Counted from the first letter of the stretch, positions 46,956 to 56,174 are shown. The stretch is 64,000 bases of DNA from Streptomyces sp. NBC_01689 (GCF_036250675.1 NZ_CP109592.1:1984001-2048000), one strand, 5' to 3'. Translations and numbers: made by a program. The notes: a model not told the origin generated them from the sequence alone.

Positions 46956-49145
46956 GTGTACGATTCGGGCGACATCCCCCCTGTGACCGGTTCCGGTCTG
47001 GAGACGCTGGACCCCTTTCTCTCCCAGATCCTGCTGGAGACCGGGGCCTCCATCGGCCATCTCTACCTGCTGTCGCGGAACGGGAGCGAACTGCGGCTCG
47101 CGGTGACGAGCGGGATCTCGCGGGACATCATCGCCCCGTGGGCGCGGGTCGGACTGGCGTCCCCGATCCCGGTGTCCGACGCCGTCCGCGACGGGTGCCT
47201 GGTGTGGGTCGGCGGCCTGGAGGAGATGGCCATCCGCTACCCGAGGGCCGCCCTGGTGCTCCCCTACCCCTTCGCGATGGTCGCCGCCCCGATCGCCACC
47301 GGCGCGACCCCCTGGGGCGGCCTGGTGCTCCTGTGGCCCGGCTCCCACCCCCCGCGGCTCGCCCTGCGGGAGCGCGACGCGGTCGAGGTCTGGTGCCGCC
47401 GCCTCGCCCTGCTGCTCAAACAGGCGTCCGACCGCGGGCAGCCGGTGCTGGCCGGACCCGAGCCGCGGATGCTGCCCGGCCCCCTCACCCGTACCGCGGG
47501 AGCGGCGGAGGCCCAGGCCGCGGCCGACTTCGCCGAACGGCTCCCCGAGGGCTGTTGCGGGCTGGACCTGACCGGCCGGATCGCCTACGTCACCGCCTCC
47601 GCCGCCGACCTCTTCGGCGCCGACCGCTCCGTCCTGCTCGGGTCCCGGCCCTGCGACGCGCTGCCCTGGCTCGACAACCTGCTCTTCGAGGACCGCTACC
47701 GCGCCGCGGTGGTCAGCGGCCAGCCCACCTCGTTCACCGCCCTGTGCCCGCCGGACCGGCAGCTGTCCCTGCACCTGTACCCGGACACCTCCGGCCTCAG
47801 CATCCGCGTCACCCCGGCCCCACCGTCCCACGGCGGCGAGCTCACGGAGACCGACCGACCGGCGCCCGTCACGGCGCCCGCCGGGACGCGGGCCACGGCG
47901 CCCGTCACGCCGGGACGGACCGCCGGCCTCTACCATCTGCTGCACCTGGCCGCCACCCTCACCGAGGCCGTGGGCGTGCAGGACGTCGTCGACCAGGCCG
48001 CGGACCAGCTCCTGGACGCCTTCAACGCCCAGGGACTGGTCCTTTTCGTCGCGTCCGACGACCGGCTGCGGATCATCGGTCACCGCGGCTACCCCGAAGA
48101 GATCATCGCCCGCTTCGACGGCGCCGCCCTCTCGGCGCAGCCCGCCGGGCCCGTACCGAGCCCACCGACCCCGTCGGCGCTGGCCCTGACCGCCGGAGTG
48201 CCGAGCTTCTTCGGCTCTCCGGACGAGATGGACCGGGCCTACCCCGGCGTCCCGAGACTGACGAACAAACGCGCCTGGGCCTTCCTGCCCCTCATCGCCT
48301 CCGGCCGCCCCGTCGGCTGCTGGACGCTCTCCTACGACCAGCCCCACCGCTTCACCCCAGAGGAGCGGGCCATCCTCACCTCCACCGCCGGACTGCTCGC
48401 CCAGGCCCTGGACCGCGCCACCCTCTACGACAACGAGCACCACCTCGTCCACCGTCTGCAGACCGCGCTGCTGCCCCGGGCGCTGCCCGACATCTCCGGC
48501 CTGGACGTGGCCTCCCGCTATCTGCCCTCCACCCGCGGCATCGACATCGGCGGCGACTTCTACGACCTGATCCGCCTCGGTCCCACCACCGTCGCCGCGA
48601 CGATCGGCGACGTACAGGGCCACAACGCCGACGCCGCCGCCCTCATGGGACAGGTCCGCACGGCCGTCCACGCGGCCGCCGGCGCGCCCCCCGGCGACGT
48701 CCTCGCGCGCGTCAACCGGCTGCTCACCGACCTCGACCCCGGTCTGTTCACCAGCTGCCTCTACGCCCATCTGGACCTGGCGCACCACCACGTCCAGGTG
48801 GCCACCGCCGGCCACCCGCCACCACTCCTGCGCCATCCCGACGGACGGGCCGAAGTGGTGAGCCTGTCACCCGGGCTCCTCCTCGGCATCGACCCGGCCT
48901 GCCACTATCCGACCACCGGGTTCGACTTCCCCTCCGGCGCCGTGCTCGCCCTGTACACCGACGGGCTCGTCGAGGCGCCCGGGGCCGACATCGAGGAGAC
49001 GACCGCCGCGCTCGCCGGCCGGCTGGCGCGGGCACGGCACCAGACCATGGACGCCCTCGCCGACACCCTCGTCCGGCACACCCGGCGCGACGCACCGCAG
49101 AACGACGACATCGCCCTGCTCCTCATCAGCCCGCACGGCCGGTGA
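46956..49145 (+). CDS. GAF-PAS-GAF SpoIIE phosphatase
   Basis: A 729-residue soluble phosphatase. A GAF domain covers about 10-160, a short PAS-like region about 185-290, a second GAF about 325-490, and a SpoIIE/PP2C domain about 500-729 with DIGGDFYDLI, TIGDVQGHNADAA, ATAGHPPPLLR and LALYTDGLVEAPG. It should relieve anti-sigma control by dephosphorylating a STAS protein in response to a small ligand. The GTG at 46956 follows GGGGGAA. It is the third phosphatase of this type in the window. Confidence 0.92.
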   Translation: MYDSGDIPPVTGSGLETLDPFLSQILLETGASIGHLYLLSRNGSELRLAVTSGISRDIIAPWARVGLASPIPVSDAVRDGCLVWVGGLEEMAIRYPRAALVLPYPFAMVAAPIATGATPWGGLVLLWPGSHPPRLALRERDAVEVWCRRLALLLKQASDRGQPVLAGPEPRMLPGPLTRTAGAAEAQAAADFAERLPEGCCGLDLTGRIAYVTASAADLFGADRSVLLGSRPCDALPWLDNLLFEDRYRAAVVSGQPTSFTALCPPDRQLSLHLYPDTSGLSIRVTPAPPSHGGELTETDRPAPVTAPAGTRATAPVTPGRTAGLYHLLHLAATLTEAVGVQDVVDQAADQLLDAFNAQGLVLFVASDDRLRIIGHRGYPEEIIARFDGAALSAQPAGPVPSPPTPSALALTAGVPSFFGSPDEMDRAYPGVPRLTNKRAWAFLPLIASGRPVGCWTLSYDQPHRFTPEERAILTSTAGLLAQALDRATLYDNEHHLVHRLQTALLPRALPDISGLDVASRYLPSTRGIDIGGDFYDLIRLGPTTVAATIGDVQGHNADAAALMGQVRTAVHAAAGAPPGDVLARVNRLLTDLDPGLFTSCLYAHLDLAHHHVQVATAGHPPPLLRHPDGRAEVVSLSPGLLLGIDPACHYPTTGFDFPSGAVLALYTDGLVEAPGADIEETTAALAGRLARARHQTMDALADTLVRHTRRDAPQNDDIALLLISPHGR

Positions 49146-49388
49146 CCCGGGGCCGCGCCGACACCGCCCGGCGCCCGGCGCCCGCTGGAACCGCTCGACC
49201 CACTCGCCCGGTTCCGGCAAGGTCACCCCCCGTTCGGCCACGTACGTGAACATCAGGCGGCGGCGATGGCGACGCACCCCCGGGGCCGGTCGTGGGGTCA
49301 CGCGAGGGCCCGGCCGGGGATTCCCGGCCGGGCCCTGGTTCCGTGCGGCCGGACCGCCGGGCGGTGGCCGTCCCCGGCCGCCGGACGA

Positions 49389-50174
49389 TCAGCTGTGGGA
49401 GACCGTCAGCCCGTAGAAGGCGACGCGCGCGCCCTTCGTGGTGCTGTCGGAGGACGACTGGTTGTACGAGCCCGCCTTGAAGTACTGCTTGTACGGGTCG
49501 AAGGACGACGGGATGGTGTAGTGCGTGGTGGTGCCGTTGACGGTCAGGTCGATCGTGTGACCGCCGGAGACGCCGATGGTGTAGGTCCATGTCTTGCCGA
49601 TCGCCACATGGCCGACCGTGTGCGGCGTCTGGCCGCCCGACGGCGAGTTCTCCGTGCCGAGGACGATGTCGCCGTTCGAGTGGTAATACAGCTCCAGCAA
49701 CGGCTTGGTGGAGCTCCCGCCGGTGCCCAGGTGGATCTGCCCGACGCAGACGTTCTGGGTCACCGAGACCACGCGCAGGGTCGCGCTCATCCGGTGGGTC
49801 CCGCTCAGCGACCAGTCCGCCGCGCTGCCGCTGCGGTTCATCTCCCGCAGCTCGGAACGGGCGTAGTTGGAGTTCGGTGTGGTGACGCCCTTCTCCGGAG
49901 CCCAGAACGTCATCGCGCCGTCACGGGTGTCGGTGTAGAAGTACGAGTCCTGGTACCCGTTCGCGCCTTGCAGCCGGGACGACGGGATCGTGGTGGGTGA
50001 GCCGGGCGAACCCACCGGTTCCTGCAACTGCCAGACGGACAGGTCGAAATTGCCGCCGGGTGCCTTGGACGGGTCCGCGAGGGCTCCGGCGGTGGCGTCA
50101 CCGGTGCCCAGCAGGGCGAGAGCGCCGGCCATGCCCAGTGCGGCGGCGGCCGCGAGAAGTCGGGAACGAATCAT
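49389..50174 (-). CDS. Secreted PL7 alginate lyase
   Basis: A 261-residue exported lyase. The signal peptide ends near ATAGA (about 30). The three PL7 signatures are all present: RSELRE (106-111), QIH (146-148) and YFKAGSYNQ (231-239); R106, Q146, H148 and Y237 fit the catalytic set. Enzymes with QIH tend to favour polyguluronate (from family knowledge). The ATG follows AAGGA. It acts on alginate outside the cell. A chitinase-type repeat lies in its promoter. Confidence 0.95.
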   Translation of the reverse strand: MIRSRLLAAAAALGMAGALALLGTGDATAGALADPSKAPGGNFDLSVWQLQEPVGSPGSPTTIPSSRLQGANGYQDSYFYTDTRDGAMTFWAPEKGVTTPNSNYARSELREMNRSGSAADWSLSGTHRMSATLRVVSVTQNVCVGQIHLGTGGSSTKPLLELYYHSNGDIVLGTENSPSGGQTPHTVGHVAIGKTWTYTIGVSGGHTIDLTVNGTTTHYTIPSSFDPYKQYFKAGSYNQSSSDSTTKGARVAFYGLTVSHS

Positions 50175-50267
50175 GTGGGGGGTCCTTCGACGGTCGAAGC
50201 GATGAAGGGGTGGCGCGCGACAGCGGGCGAGGGCACGTCGGAGCGATCCCGCCACAACCCTCGCGCC

Positions 50268-50279
50268 AGGTCTGGTCCA
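50268..50279 (-). promoter_or_regulatory. Chitinase-type direct-repeat element at alginate lyase
   Basis: On the minus strand TGGACCAGACCT matches 11 of 12 positions of the TGGTCCAGACCT repeat known from Streptomyces chitinase promoters. It lies about 95 nt upstream of the alginate lyase start, singly. Confidence 0.45.
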
Positions 50280-50335
50280 ACAGGACGTCACACTTGAGTA
50301 ACACGTCACGATTCCCGCCGTCAACGGTCCCTGGG

Positions 50336-50350
50336 GTGAACGGAGTTCAC
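50336..50350. promoter_or_regulatory. GTGAAC palindrome upstream of alginate lyase
   Basis: GTGAAC-GGA-GTTCAC, perfect arms, just upstream of a TTGACG -35 candidate on the minus strand (about 50322-50317). Possible operator. Confidence 0.4.
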
Positions 50351-50441
50351 GTACTTGGCCGTGAGCCCCCGCAGCCATCACCACCTCCGGGCGCCTTGAG
50401 CACCGCGGACGCCCTCCGCGCGGACCCGTCGCCCACACGCC

Positions 50442-50478
50442 GGAGAACCCGGCCCGATTGCAGCGGGCCGGGTTCTCC
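50442..50478 (-). terminator. 15-bp terminator of small secreted protein, copy 1
   Basis: Arms GGAGAACCCGGCCCG and CGGGCCGGGTTCTCC with loop ATTGCAG, starting 31 nt after the stop. The second copy of the gene has the same loop and a covarying stem. Confidence 0.9.
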
Positions 50479-50509
50479 ATGCGGTGCGGTTGGTGCGGCG
50501 ACGCCTCCA

Positions 50510-50995
50510 CTACCAGCGGTGGTGGTCCTCGACGACGCGGAAGCTGCCCACGACGCCGTTCCGGACCTTCACGCCACCGTGCACGCGGAACGGCATGACA
50601 CCGTTGCTGCTGCTCCACGGGCCGACCGTCGCGACGGGCGAGCCGTTGTCACAGGTCGCGCCGCGGAACACCTCGACGGTCTTGTGGCTGTCGTTGCGGA
50701 CGTTGAAGCTGCGCGAACCGAGACCGCTGATCACGGTGATGCAGCCCCAGCTCTGGGCGGAGTAGGTACGCTCGTTGAAGTCGATGTGGCCCTCGTAGTG
50801 GCCCCGGCCACCACGGTCGCCGCCACCTCCTTCGTTGCCCTTGGACTGCCCGCTGTCGCCACCCATGGGAGCAACCTGCTTGACGACGGGGGCGGCCTCA
50901 GGAGCCGCGGCGGCCGAGGCGTAGGTGACGCCCGTGGCGACGAGGGCCGTAGCAGCCGCGACCGCGGCAGTCACGGCAATGTTGCGCGTGGTCAT
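50510..50995 (-). CDS. Small secreted protein of unknown function, copy 1
   Basis: A 161-residue exported protein. Signal peptide about 1-29 (MTTRNIAVTAAVAAATALVA). A Gly/Asp-rich segment (about 43-66) leads to a conserved beta-rich domain with CITVISGLGSRSFNVRNDS and VEVFRGATCDNG; C85 and C115 could pair. The ATG at 50995 follows GGGAAA. A paralogue at 59656-60201 is nearly identical over the domain. The upstream element and terminator are duplicated too. The fold is not recognised; an extracellular binding or inhibitor-like role is only a guess. Confidence 0.82.
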   Translation of the reverse strand: MTTRNIAVTAAVAAATALVATGVTYASAAAAPEAAPVVKQVAPMGGDSGQSKGNEGGGGDRGGRGHYEGHIDFNERTYSAQSWGCITVISGLGSRSFNVRNDSHKTVEVFRGATCDNGSPVATVGPWSSSNGVMPFRVHGGVKVRNGVVGSFRVVEDHHRW

Positions 50996-51051
50996 GTCAC
51001 TTTCCCAATCTCTGAGACGTCGGCCAAGCAGCCGATCTGCGAGAGAACGTA

Positions 51052-51079
51052 CCGATAATCCCTTTATCCGGAATATCGG
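51052..51079 (-). promoter_or_regulatory. Conserved upstream element, copy 1
   Basis: CCGATA and TATCGG arms enclose 16 nt with an inner GATAA/TTATC dyad. The 50-nt leader between it and the ATG and the element itself are almost the same in copy 2. Likely promoter or operator of the small secreted protein. Confidence 0.6.
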
Positions 51080-51095
51080 ACACGCAGAAGTCCCG

Positions 51096-51619
51096 TGGCA
51101 GACACCCGATTGGCCGCACACCCCTTCGACCACCCCTGCGCCCGCGCGCCTGACGCACAGCCAAAAAGCTTTGAGAAAAGCTCAGTTGAAAGCCGTTTCA
51201 GACACGACCGGGAAGCGCGAGCCGGCAAGGCGGAGCGTCCGCGCACGGAGCCCGGCTCCCGGTGTGCGGCCTGCCGCACACCGGGAGCCGACGCCAACAC
51301 CCCCCGACCCGGGGAGGACGAGCCCCGGACCGCCGGGCGGCCACCACGGCCACCGCGGTCGTACCTCGACCGGCCGGCGGCCCAATTCGGCCCGCTCGCG
51401 GCCACGTTGGACATATCAATGCGTTCCGGTCCGCCCACTCCCCCGTACGGCTCGGCGTTCCCGCACCTCATCCGCCCGATACACCACCGCAGAGGCGGAC
51501 GCGATCGGATGGATGTACGTTTGTGGTGCTGGTTCAGTTGTGCCGGCCGCATGACCGCCGTCGACGGCCGAGCCCGGCGCGCCCGTGTCCGCGGTCCGGC
51601 GTACCGGAAGGGGCTCCGC
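51096..51619. other. Gene-free 524-bp gap between divergent genes
   Basis: No gene I can support. It holds AT-rich AAAGCTTT-type sequence near 51165-51200, a strong hairpin at 51254-51289, and the unrecognised promoter of the GH3 gene. Confidence 0.55.
51254..51289. terminator. 17-bp perfect hairpin in a divergent gap
   Basis: Arms GGCTCCCGGTGTGCGGC and GCCGCACACCGGGAGCC separated by CT only. Terminator-like, though neither flanking gene ends here. Confidence 0.6.
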
Positions 51620-52861
51620 ATGACATCGCAGCAGGCGCCGGCGCACAGATCACGGCGAGCGCCGTCCCGCGGCCCCAGGGGCAGGAAGGCACTGTGGCCG
51701 GTCCCGCTCCTCGCGCTGTCCCTGGCGGCCGCGAGCCTGGGTGTGACGTATCCGTCGCATCCTTCGGCCGCGACCCACGCGCCGGACGCGTCGGCGGCCG
51801 CCCACGCCGCGAGTTGCGTCGACAAGGTCTACTCGGCCATGACCGGTCCACAGCGGGTCGGTCAGCTGTTCATGGGCAGTGTCACCGCCTCCAAGCCCGA
51901 CCAGCAGCGGATCCAGGTGCTGCGGCAGTACCACGTCGGCTCGGTCTTCCTGGCCGGGCGCAGCAAGGCCGGCACGAAGGCGACCAGGTCCTTGGTCGAC
52001 AGCCTGCAGGCGAAGGCCGACACGGTGTCGTCGCACCGTGTGGGCCTGCTGGTCTCGACGGACCAGGAGGGCGGCCAGGTGCAGGTGCTGTCCGGCCCCG
52101 GCTTCTCCACCATCCCGAGCGGGCTGGTGCAGGGCAGTTGGTCGACCTCGAAGCTCCGCGCCTCGGCCGCCACCTGGGCGAATCAGCTCAAGGCGGCCGG
52201 CGTGAACCTGAACCTCGCGCCCGTCGCGGACGTCGTCCCCACGAGCCTGGGCAGGAACAACGCGCCGATCGGCCGGTACGACCGCGAGTACGGGCACACG
52301 GCCGCGGCCGTGACACCGCACAGCAACGCGTTCGCGGCGGGCTTCGCCCAGTCCGGCGTGCTGGCCACGCTGAAGCACTTCCCGGGACTCGGCAACGTGC
52401 GCGGCAACACCGACACCACGGCCAACGTGGTGGACACGGTGACGACCACCAAGAGCGCGAGCCTCACCCCGTTCAGCTCGGGGATCAAGGCGGGTGCGCC
52501 GTTCGTGATGATCTCGTCGGCCACGTACAGCAAGATCGACCCGAAGCACCGGGCCGCGTTCTCCTCCACGGTGATCCAGGGGCTGTTGCGCAAGACGATG
52601 GGGTTCAACGGTGTGGTCGTCTCCGACGACCTCGGGAACGCGGTGGCGGTGAAGGACGTGGCTCCCGCGGACCGCGCGCTGAACTTCCTGACCGCGGGCG
52701 GAGATCTGGTGCTGGCCGGCGAACCGAACCAGGTCCCGGCCATGACCAAGGCCGTGACGGCCCGGATGGCGCAGAGTCCGGCCTTCCGTACCCAGGTGGA
52801 CAAGAGCGTCCACCGCGTCCTGGCCGCCAAGCAGAAGGTGGGCCTGTTGACCTGCGGCTGA
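51620..52861 (+). CDS. Secreted GH3 glycosidase, NagZ-like
   Basis: A 413-residue exported enzyme. A basic start and hydrophobic core (about 24-42) form the signal peptide. The GH3 (beta/alpha)8 domain carries STDQEGGQVQVL, KHFPGLGNVRGNTDT (from K252) and VVSDDL with the nucleophile D336. KHFPG is the mark of beta-N-acetylhexosaminidases of the NagZ group; the classical D-S-H after it is replaced by an N-T-D-T stretch, so the acid/base may differ. The ATG follows GGAAGGGG. It likely splits GlcNAc from peptidoglycan or chitin pieces. The C-terminal GH3 domain is absent, as in NagZ. Confidence 0.88.
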   Translation: MTSQQAPAHRSRRAPSRGPRGRKALWPVPLLALSLAAASLGVTYPSHPSAATHAPDASAAAHAASCVDKVYSAMTGPQRVGQLFMGSVTASKPDQQRIQVLRQYHVGSVFLAGRSKAGTKATRSLVDSLQAKADTVSSHRVGLLVSTDQEGGQVQVLSGPGFSTIPSGLVQGSWSTSKLRASAATWANQLKAAGVNLNLAPVADVVPTSLGRNNAPIGRYDREYGHTAAAVTPHSNAFAAGFAQSGVLATLKHFPGLGNVRGNTDTTANVVDTVTTTKSASLTPFSSGIKAGAPFVMISSATYSKIDPKHRAAFSSTVIQGLLRKTMGFNGVVVSDDLGNAVAVKDVAPADRALNFLTAGGDLVLAGEPNQVPAMTKAVTARMAQSPAFRTQVDKSVHRVLAAKQKVGLLTCG

Positions 52862-52934
52862 CCGGACGACCGGGCCGGGCGTCGACCGCGTCGCGGCGGT
52901 TCCCCGTCACCGGCCCGGCGGACGGGACCGCGTC

Positions 52935-52974
52935 CGGGTCCGCTCCCGTCACCAGAACGGTGGGCGCGGACCCG
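52935..52974. terminator. Hairpin between convergent GH3 and DUF916 genes
   Basis: Arms CGGGTCCGC and GCGGACCCG (9 bp) with an inner CACC/GGTG stem in the 22-nt loop. It lies in the 120-bp gap between the two stops. Confidence 0.6.
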
Positions 52975-52981
52975 CACGGGT

Positions 52982-54055
52982 TCACCCGACCTCTTCCTTC
53001 TTCGAGTCGAGGGCCTGCGCGACGGCGTCGCGGACGCGGGCGTCCTCGCGTCGCTTGCGCCGGATCCGGCCGCGGCGGATCAGGAGGAAGGCCCCGACGG
53101 CCGCGGCGGCCAGCAGCACGACGAGCAGCAGCAGCGACCACGGGACGGTCCAGGCGCTCGCCGTTGCCAGGACCGGCTTGAGCGAGGTGGTGGTGCCCGA
53201 GGCATCGGTGAGCAGCGGGACAAGGTCGACGGTCGCGGTCAGCCGGACGCCGGGCGTCACCCCGTGCACGGGCACCTTCACCTTCCAGTGTTCGCCCGGC
53301 AGCAGCTCCGGAGGCGCGGGGACACGGCCCGCGTCGGTCCGCCACCAGCCGAAGGGCCCCTCGGTGCGCACGGTCTGACGGGCCGACAGAATGGCGTTGC
53401 CGGTGTTGTGGATGGTGTATGTGACGGTGGCGTCGCCGGTGCCGAAGGGATCGGCCGAACCGCTGTAGTCCACGCGGAGGTTCTCGACGGCGAGAGCGGG
53501 CTTCAGTTCGCCGCTGACGCGCAGCTTGACCCGGATGCCGAGGCGCCGGTCCACGTTGATGCCCTGCGCGTCGTCGGACTGCCGCAGCGAGGTGAGGACA
53601 CCGCCCACGTAGTCACCGGGTGAGGCGTTGCCGGGCACGGCGATCTGGAAGGGCACCTCGACGGACTTGCCGGGGCGGACCACCACGGTGGGGTGGTCGG
53701 CGTGGACCCAGCTGCCGACGGCGACCGACTTCTTGTCCTTGGTGACCAGGTCGAGTTGGCCGGTGTCGGTGGTGAACCCGTCGGCGGCGTAGACCGCGAG
53801 GGTCAGGGGTGTCTTTCCGTGGTTGGCGACGACCATGGCGTCCTTGATCCGGCCGCCGGGGTTGACCCCGTAGCTGAAGCTGGAGCGGTCGTCGCCGTAC
53901 CCGTTCGCGGCCGTCCTGACCGTCCAGGTGACGTCGCCGTCGGCCGCCGCGGCGGGGACGGCCCGCAGGCCGGCGAACGCGCAGGCCAGGAGCAGGGTCA
54001 GGGTGACGACGCGGACGAGTGCCGTGGTCGTACGGCGCGGTACGGGCGGGTGCAT
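52982..54055 (-). CDS. DUF916-type (WxL-interacting) surface protein
   Basis: A 357-residue protein with a signal peptide (about 1-38), an extracellular beta-sandwich part starting DVTWTVRTAANGYGDDRSSFSYGVNPGGRIKD, and a C-terminal membrane segment (LLLLVVLLAAAAVGAFLLI, about 305-327) followed by a basic cytoplasmic tail. This is the layout of DUF916 proteins, which in Firmicutes bind peptidoglycan and pair with WxL proteins. The gene follows a phosphatase with a WxL-type end. The ATG follows AGGAG. A strong hairpin stands between the two genes. Confidence 0.85.
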   Translation of the reverse strand: MHPPVPRRTTTALVRVVTLTLLLACAFAGLRAVPAAAADGDVTWTVRTAANGYGDDRSSFSYGVNPGGRIKDAMVVANHGKTPLTLAVYAADGFTTDTGQLDLVTKDKKSVAVGSWVHADHPTVVVRPGKSVEVPFQIAVPGNASPGDYVGGVLTSLRQSDDAQGINVDRRLGIRVKLRVSGELKPALAVENLRVDYSGSADPFGTGDATVTYTIHNTGNAILSARQTVRTEGPFGWWRTDAGRVPAPPELLPGEHWKVKVPVHGVTPGVRLTATVDLVPLLTDASGTTTSLKPVLATASAWTVPWSLLLLVVLLAAAAVGAFLLIRRGRIRRKRREDARVRDAVAQALDSKKEEVG

Positions 54056-54077
54056 GTCGGGGATCTCCTGGGAGGGA

Positions 54078-54114
54078 GGGCGGGGCGGACACCCGGAGGA
54101 TGACCGCCCCGCCC
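54078..54114 (-). terminator. Hairpin between WxL-phosphatase and DUF916 genes
   Basis: Perfect arms GGGCGGGGCGG and CCGCCCCGCCC, loop 15 nt. It may end part of the transcripts and so lower DUF916 relative to the phosphatase, or stabilise the upstream mRNA. Confidence 0.65.
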
Positions 54115-54130
54115 GGTGGAACGGGTCGGA

Positions 54131-56110
54131 TCAGCTGCTGAGCGCGGTGATCGTCAGGGTGGCGCGGTAGCCGCCCTTCTCGACGCTGTCCGGGATCTTC
54201 AGATCCAGGTCGGCGCCCAGCCGGGCCTGGCCGCGCGGGTGGCCCTGCTCGGCCGAACCGAGCGCACGCGAGAGCGCGAGGCCCTGGCCGTGGTCGTCGT
54301 AGCCGGAGGCGACCGGGTCACCGGGCTTGGCGCCCGCGCCGCCGTCGAGGACGAACGGCGTCCAGCCGAGGTTGGAGCCCGAGAACGTCTTGTCGGCGTC
54401 CCGGAATTCGCTCACGTTGGCCGAGATCGACCAGGGCGCGAGCGAACGGCGGCTGTCGGAGACGAGGAGCGGGTTGATCTTGCCCGTCGCCGTGAAGTGG
54501 TCGCCGTTCTGCTCCTTGGCGGTGCCGAGGTCGACCAGACCGTTGTAGCCGTCGATCGTCCAGCCGAACTCGCCCGGGGCCGGGTTGGGCACGTTGACCT
54601 GGAGGTCCTGCTTGTCGCCGTGGTAGGGGTGGACGGTGACCTTGTCGACCGTCGAGCCCACCGGCTGGTCGGCGGTGGTGTTGCTGCACGACAGACCGTG
54701 CTCGACCTCGGAGTTCGGGGCCGCGCACGTTCCGCTGCGCAGGTTCTCGACGACGAGCTTGTCGTTGCGCACCTGGACCTTGACGTAGCTGCGGACGTGT
54801 TCCTGGTTCTGGACCGAGTTGTACCAGTAGCTCTTCGGGTTCAGCGGGTCCGCGCCGTTGCCCGCACCGCTGGTGCCGCTGCTGTCCGGGGCCGTGATGT
54901 CGTAGTACTTCGAGCCCGAGGCGGAGTTGGCCGTCACATAGAGGACGCCGCCGGGGCCGGGGTACACGTCGGCGGCACCGGGCTGCTCGGCCGGGTTCGC
55001 CTTCTCACCGTTCTTGATGAGGTAGCTGCGGGAGTAGCTGTGGTCGTGACCCTGGAGCACCAGGTCGACACCGAGCTTGGAGAAGGTGGTCGGGAAGTCC
55101 ACGCGACGCGTCTTGTTGTCGCCGTCCTTGGCGTGGGACGCCGGCGAGTAGATCGAGTGGTGGTAGACGAGCACCTTCCACTTGGCCTCGGAGCCGTGCT
55201 TGTTGATGACGTCGCTGACGTAGGCGGTGTGCGCCGCGTCGCCGCCACCACCGGTGGAGGGGTTGTAGCTGTTGCTGTTCAGGTCGATGAACAGCACATC
55301 CTTGTAGATGTACCAGTAGTCACCGCCCGAGGTGTTCGACGCCGGGTTGCCGTTGGCGTAGTACGGCGCCGAGCGGTCGGTGTTCGGCGTGGTGAAGTGC
55401 TGCTCGTACGCCTTGCCGCCGACGTCGTGGTTGCCGATGGTGGCGGCCCAGGGGTACTGGCGCAGCTTGTCGGGAGCGAGGAACGAGTTCCAGTTGGACT
55501 CGGTGTTCGCGGTCTCGACCTGGTCGCCGCCGGACACCAGGAGTTCGGCGTTCGGGTTGGCGGCCAGCGACACGTCCAGGGTGTCCTGCCAGCCGGCCTG
55601 GTCCTTGGCGAGGTCGCCGGAGGAGCCGATCTGGGGGTCGCCGTAGAACAGGAAGTCGTAGTTGCCCTCGAAGTCCTGCGTCTTGAAGGAGTACGCCGGG
55701 GACCAGTTGCCCTCGGTGCCGACCCGGTAGGAGTAGCTGGTGTTCTCCTTGAGGCCGGTGATCGTCGCGTGACGGTTGAAGCCGCCGCTGGTCGCGATGT
55801 TCGCCCCGCCGGTCGCGTCGAAGGTCGCCGCGTCCGCCGGGAAGTCGCCGCCGGCGAGCTGCGCGGTCGGGACCATCTGGACCTTCTGCGCGGTGTCGGC
55901 GGAGGTGTACCAGGTGACCGTGCGCTGCGACTCGTTGGCGCCGACGCCCAGCACGATGCCGGTGACCGAGTCGGTACCGGCGGCCTCGGCCGGAGCGGCC
56001 GCCAGGCCGGAGCCGAGGGCCACCGTCAGACCCAGGAACGCCGCGGCGGCACCTCGGGCCATGCGGCGCTGCGCGGGCTCGGAAGCCCGCGCGGAGTGGT
56101 TCGATCTCAT
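54131..56110 (-). CDS. Secreted purple-acid-type phosphatase with C-terminal WxL-like domain
   Basis: A 659-residue exported metallophosphoesterase. Signal peptide about 1-44. A fibronectin-like N-terminal domain (about 45-145) precedes the catalytic domain with all metal motifs: GDPQ (157-160), GGDQVE (195-200), GNHD (226-229), YHH (316-318) and GHDHSYSR (354-361). The last about 170 residues (DSRRSLAPWSISANVSEF, NLGWTPFVLDG, GYRATLTITAL) read as a WxL surface-binding domain. The ATG follows AAGGA. The family cleaves phosphate esters. The DUF916 partner lies next. Confidence 0.88.
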   Translation of the reverse strand: MRSNHSARASEPAQRRMARGAAAAFLGLTVALGSGLAAAPAEAAGTDSVTGIVLGVGANESQRTVTWYTSADTAQKVQMVPTAQLAGGDFPADAATFDATGGANIATSGGFNRHATITGLKENTSYSYRVGTEGNWSPAYSFKTQDFEGNYDFLFYGDPQIGSSGDLAKDQAGWQDTLDVSLAANPNAELLVSGGDQVETANTESNWNSFLAPDKLRQYPWAATIGNHDVGGKAYEQHFTTPNTDRSAPYYANGNPASNTSGGDYWYIYKDVLFIDLNSNSYNPSTGGGGDAAHTAYVSDVINKHGSEAKWKVLVYHHSIYSPASHAKDGDNKTRRVDFPTTFSKLGVDLVLQGHDHSYSRSYLIKNGEKANPAEQPGAADVYPGPGGVLYVTANSASGSKYYDITAPDSSGTSGAGNGADPLNPKSYWYNSVQNQEHVRSYVKVQVRNDKLVVENLRSGTCAAPNSEVEHGLSCSNTTADQPVGSTVDKVTVHPYHGDKQDLQVNVPNPAPGEFGWTIDGYNGLVDLGTAKEQNGDHFTATGKINPLLVSDSRRSLAPWSISANVSEFRDADKTFSGSNLGWTPFVLDGGAGAKPGDPVASGYDDHGQGLALSRALGSAEQGHPRGQARLGADLDLKIPDSVEKGGYRATLTITALSS

Positions 56111-56174
56111 TGCTGTGTTCCTTCTGTGCACGGGAGATGTGCATGGTGTGGAGATCGTCAAGTTCGCGGCCGAA

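Noticed and set aside
49170-49260. Short minus-strand peptide MFTYVAERGVTLPEPGEW
   Set aside because: Looks gene-like for about 30 residues but has no ribosome site or sensible end and runs into the SpoIIE gene; kept only as a note.
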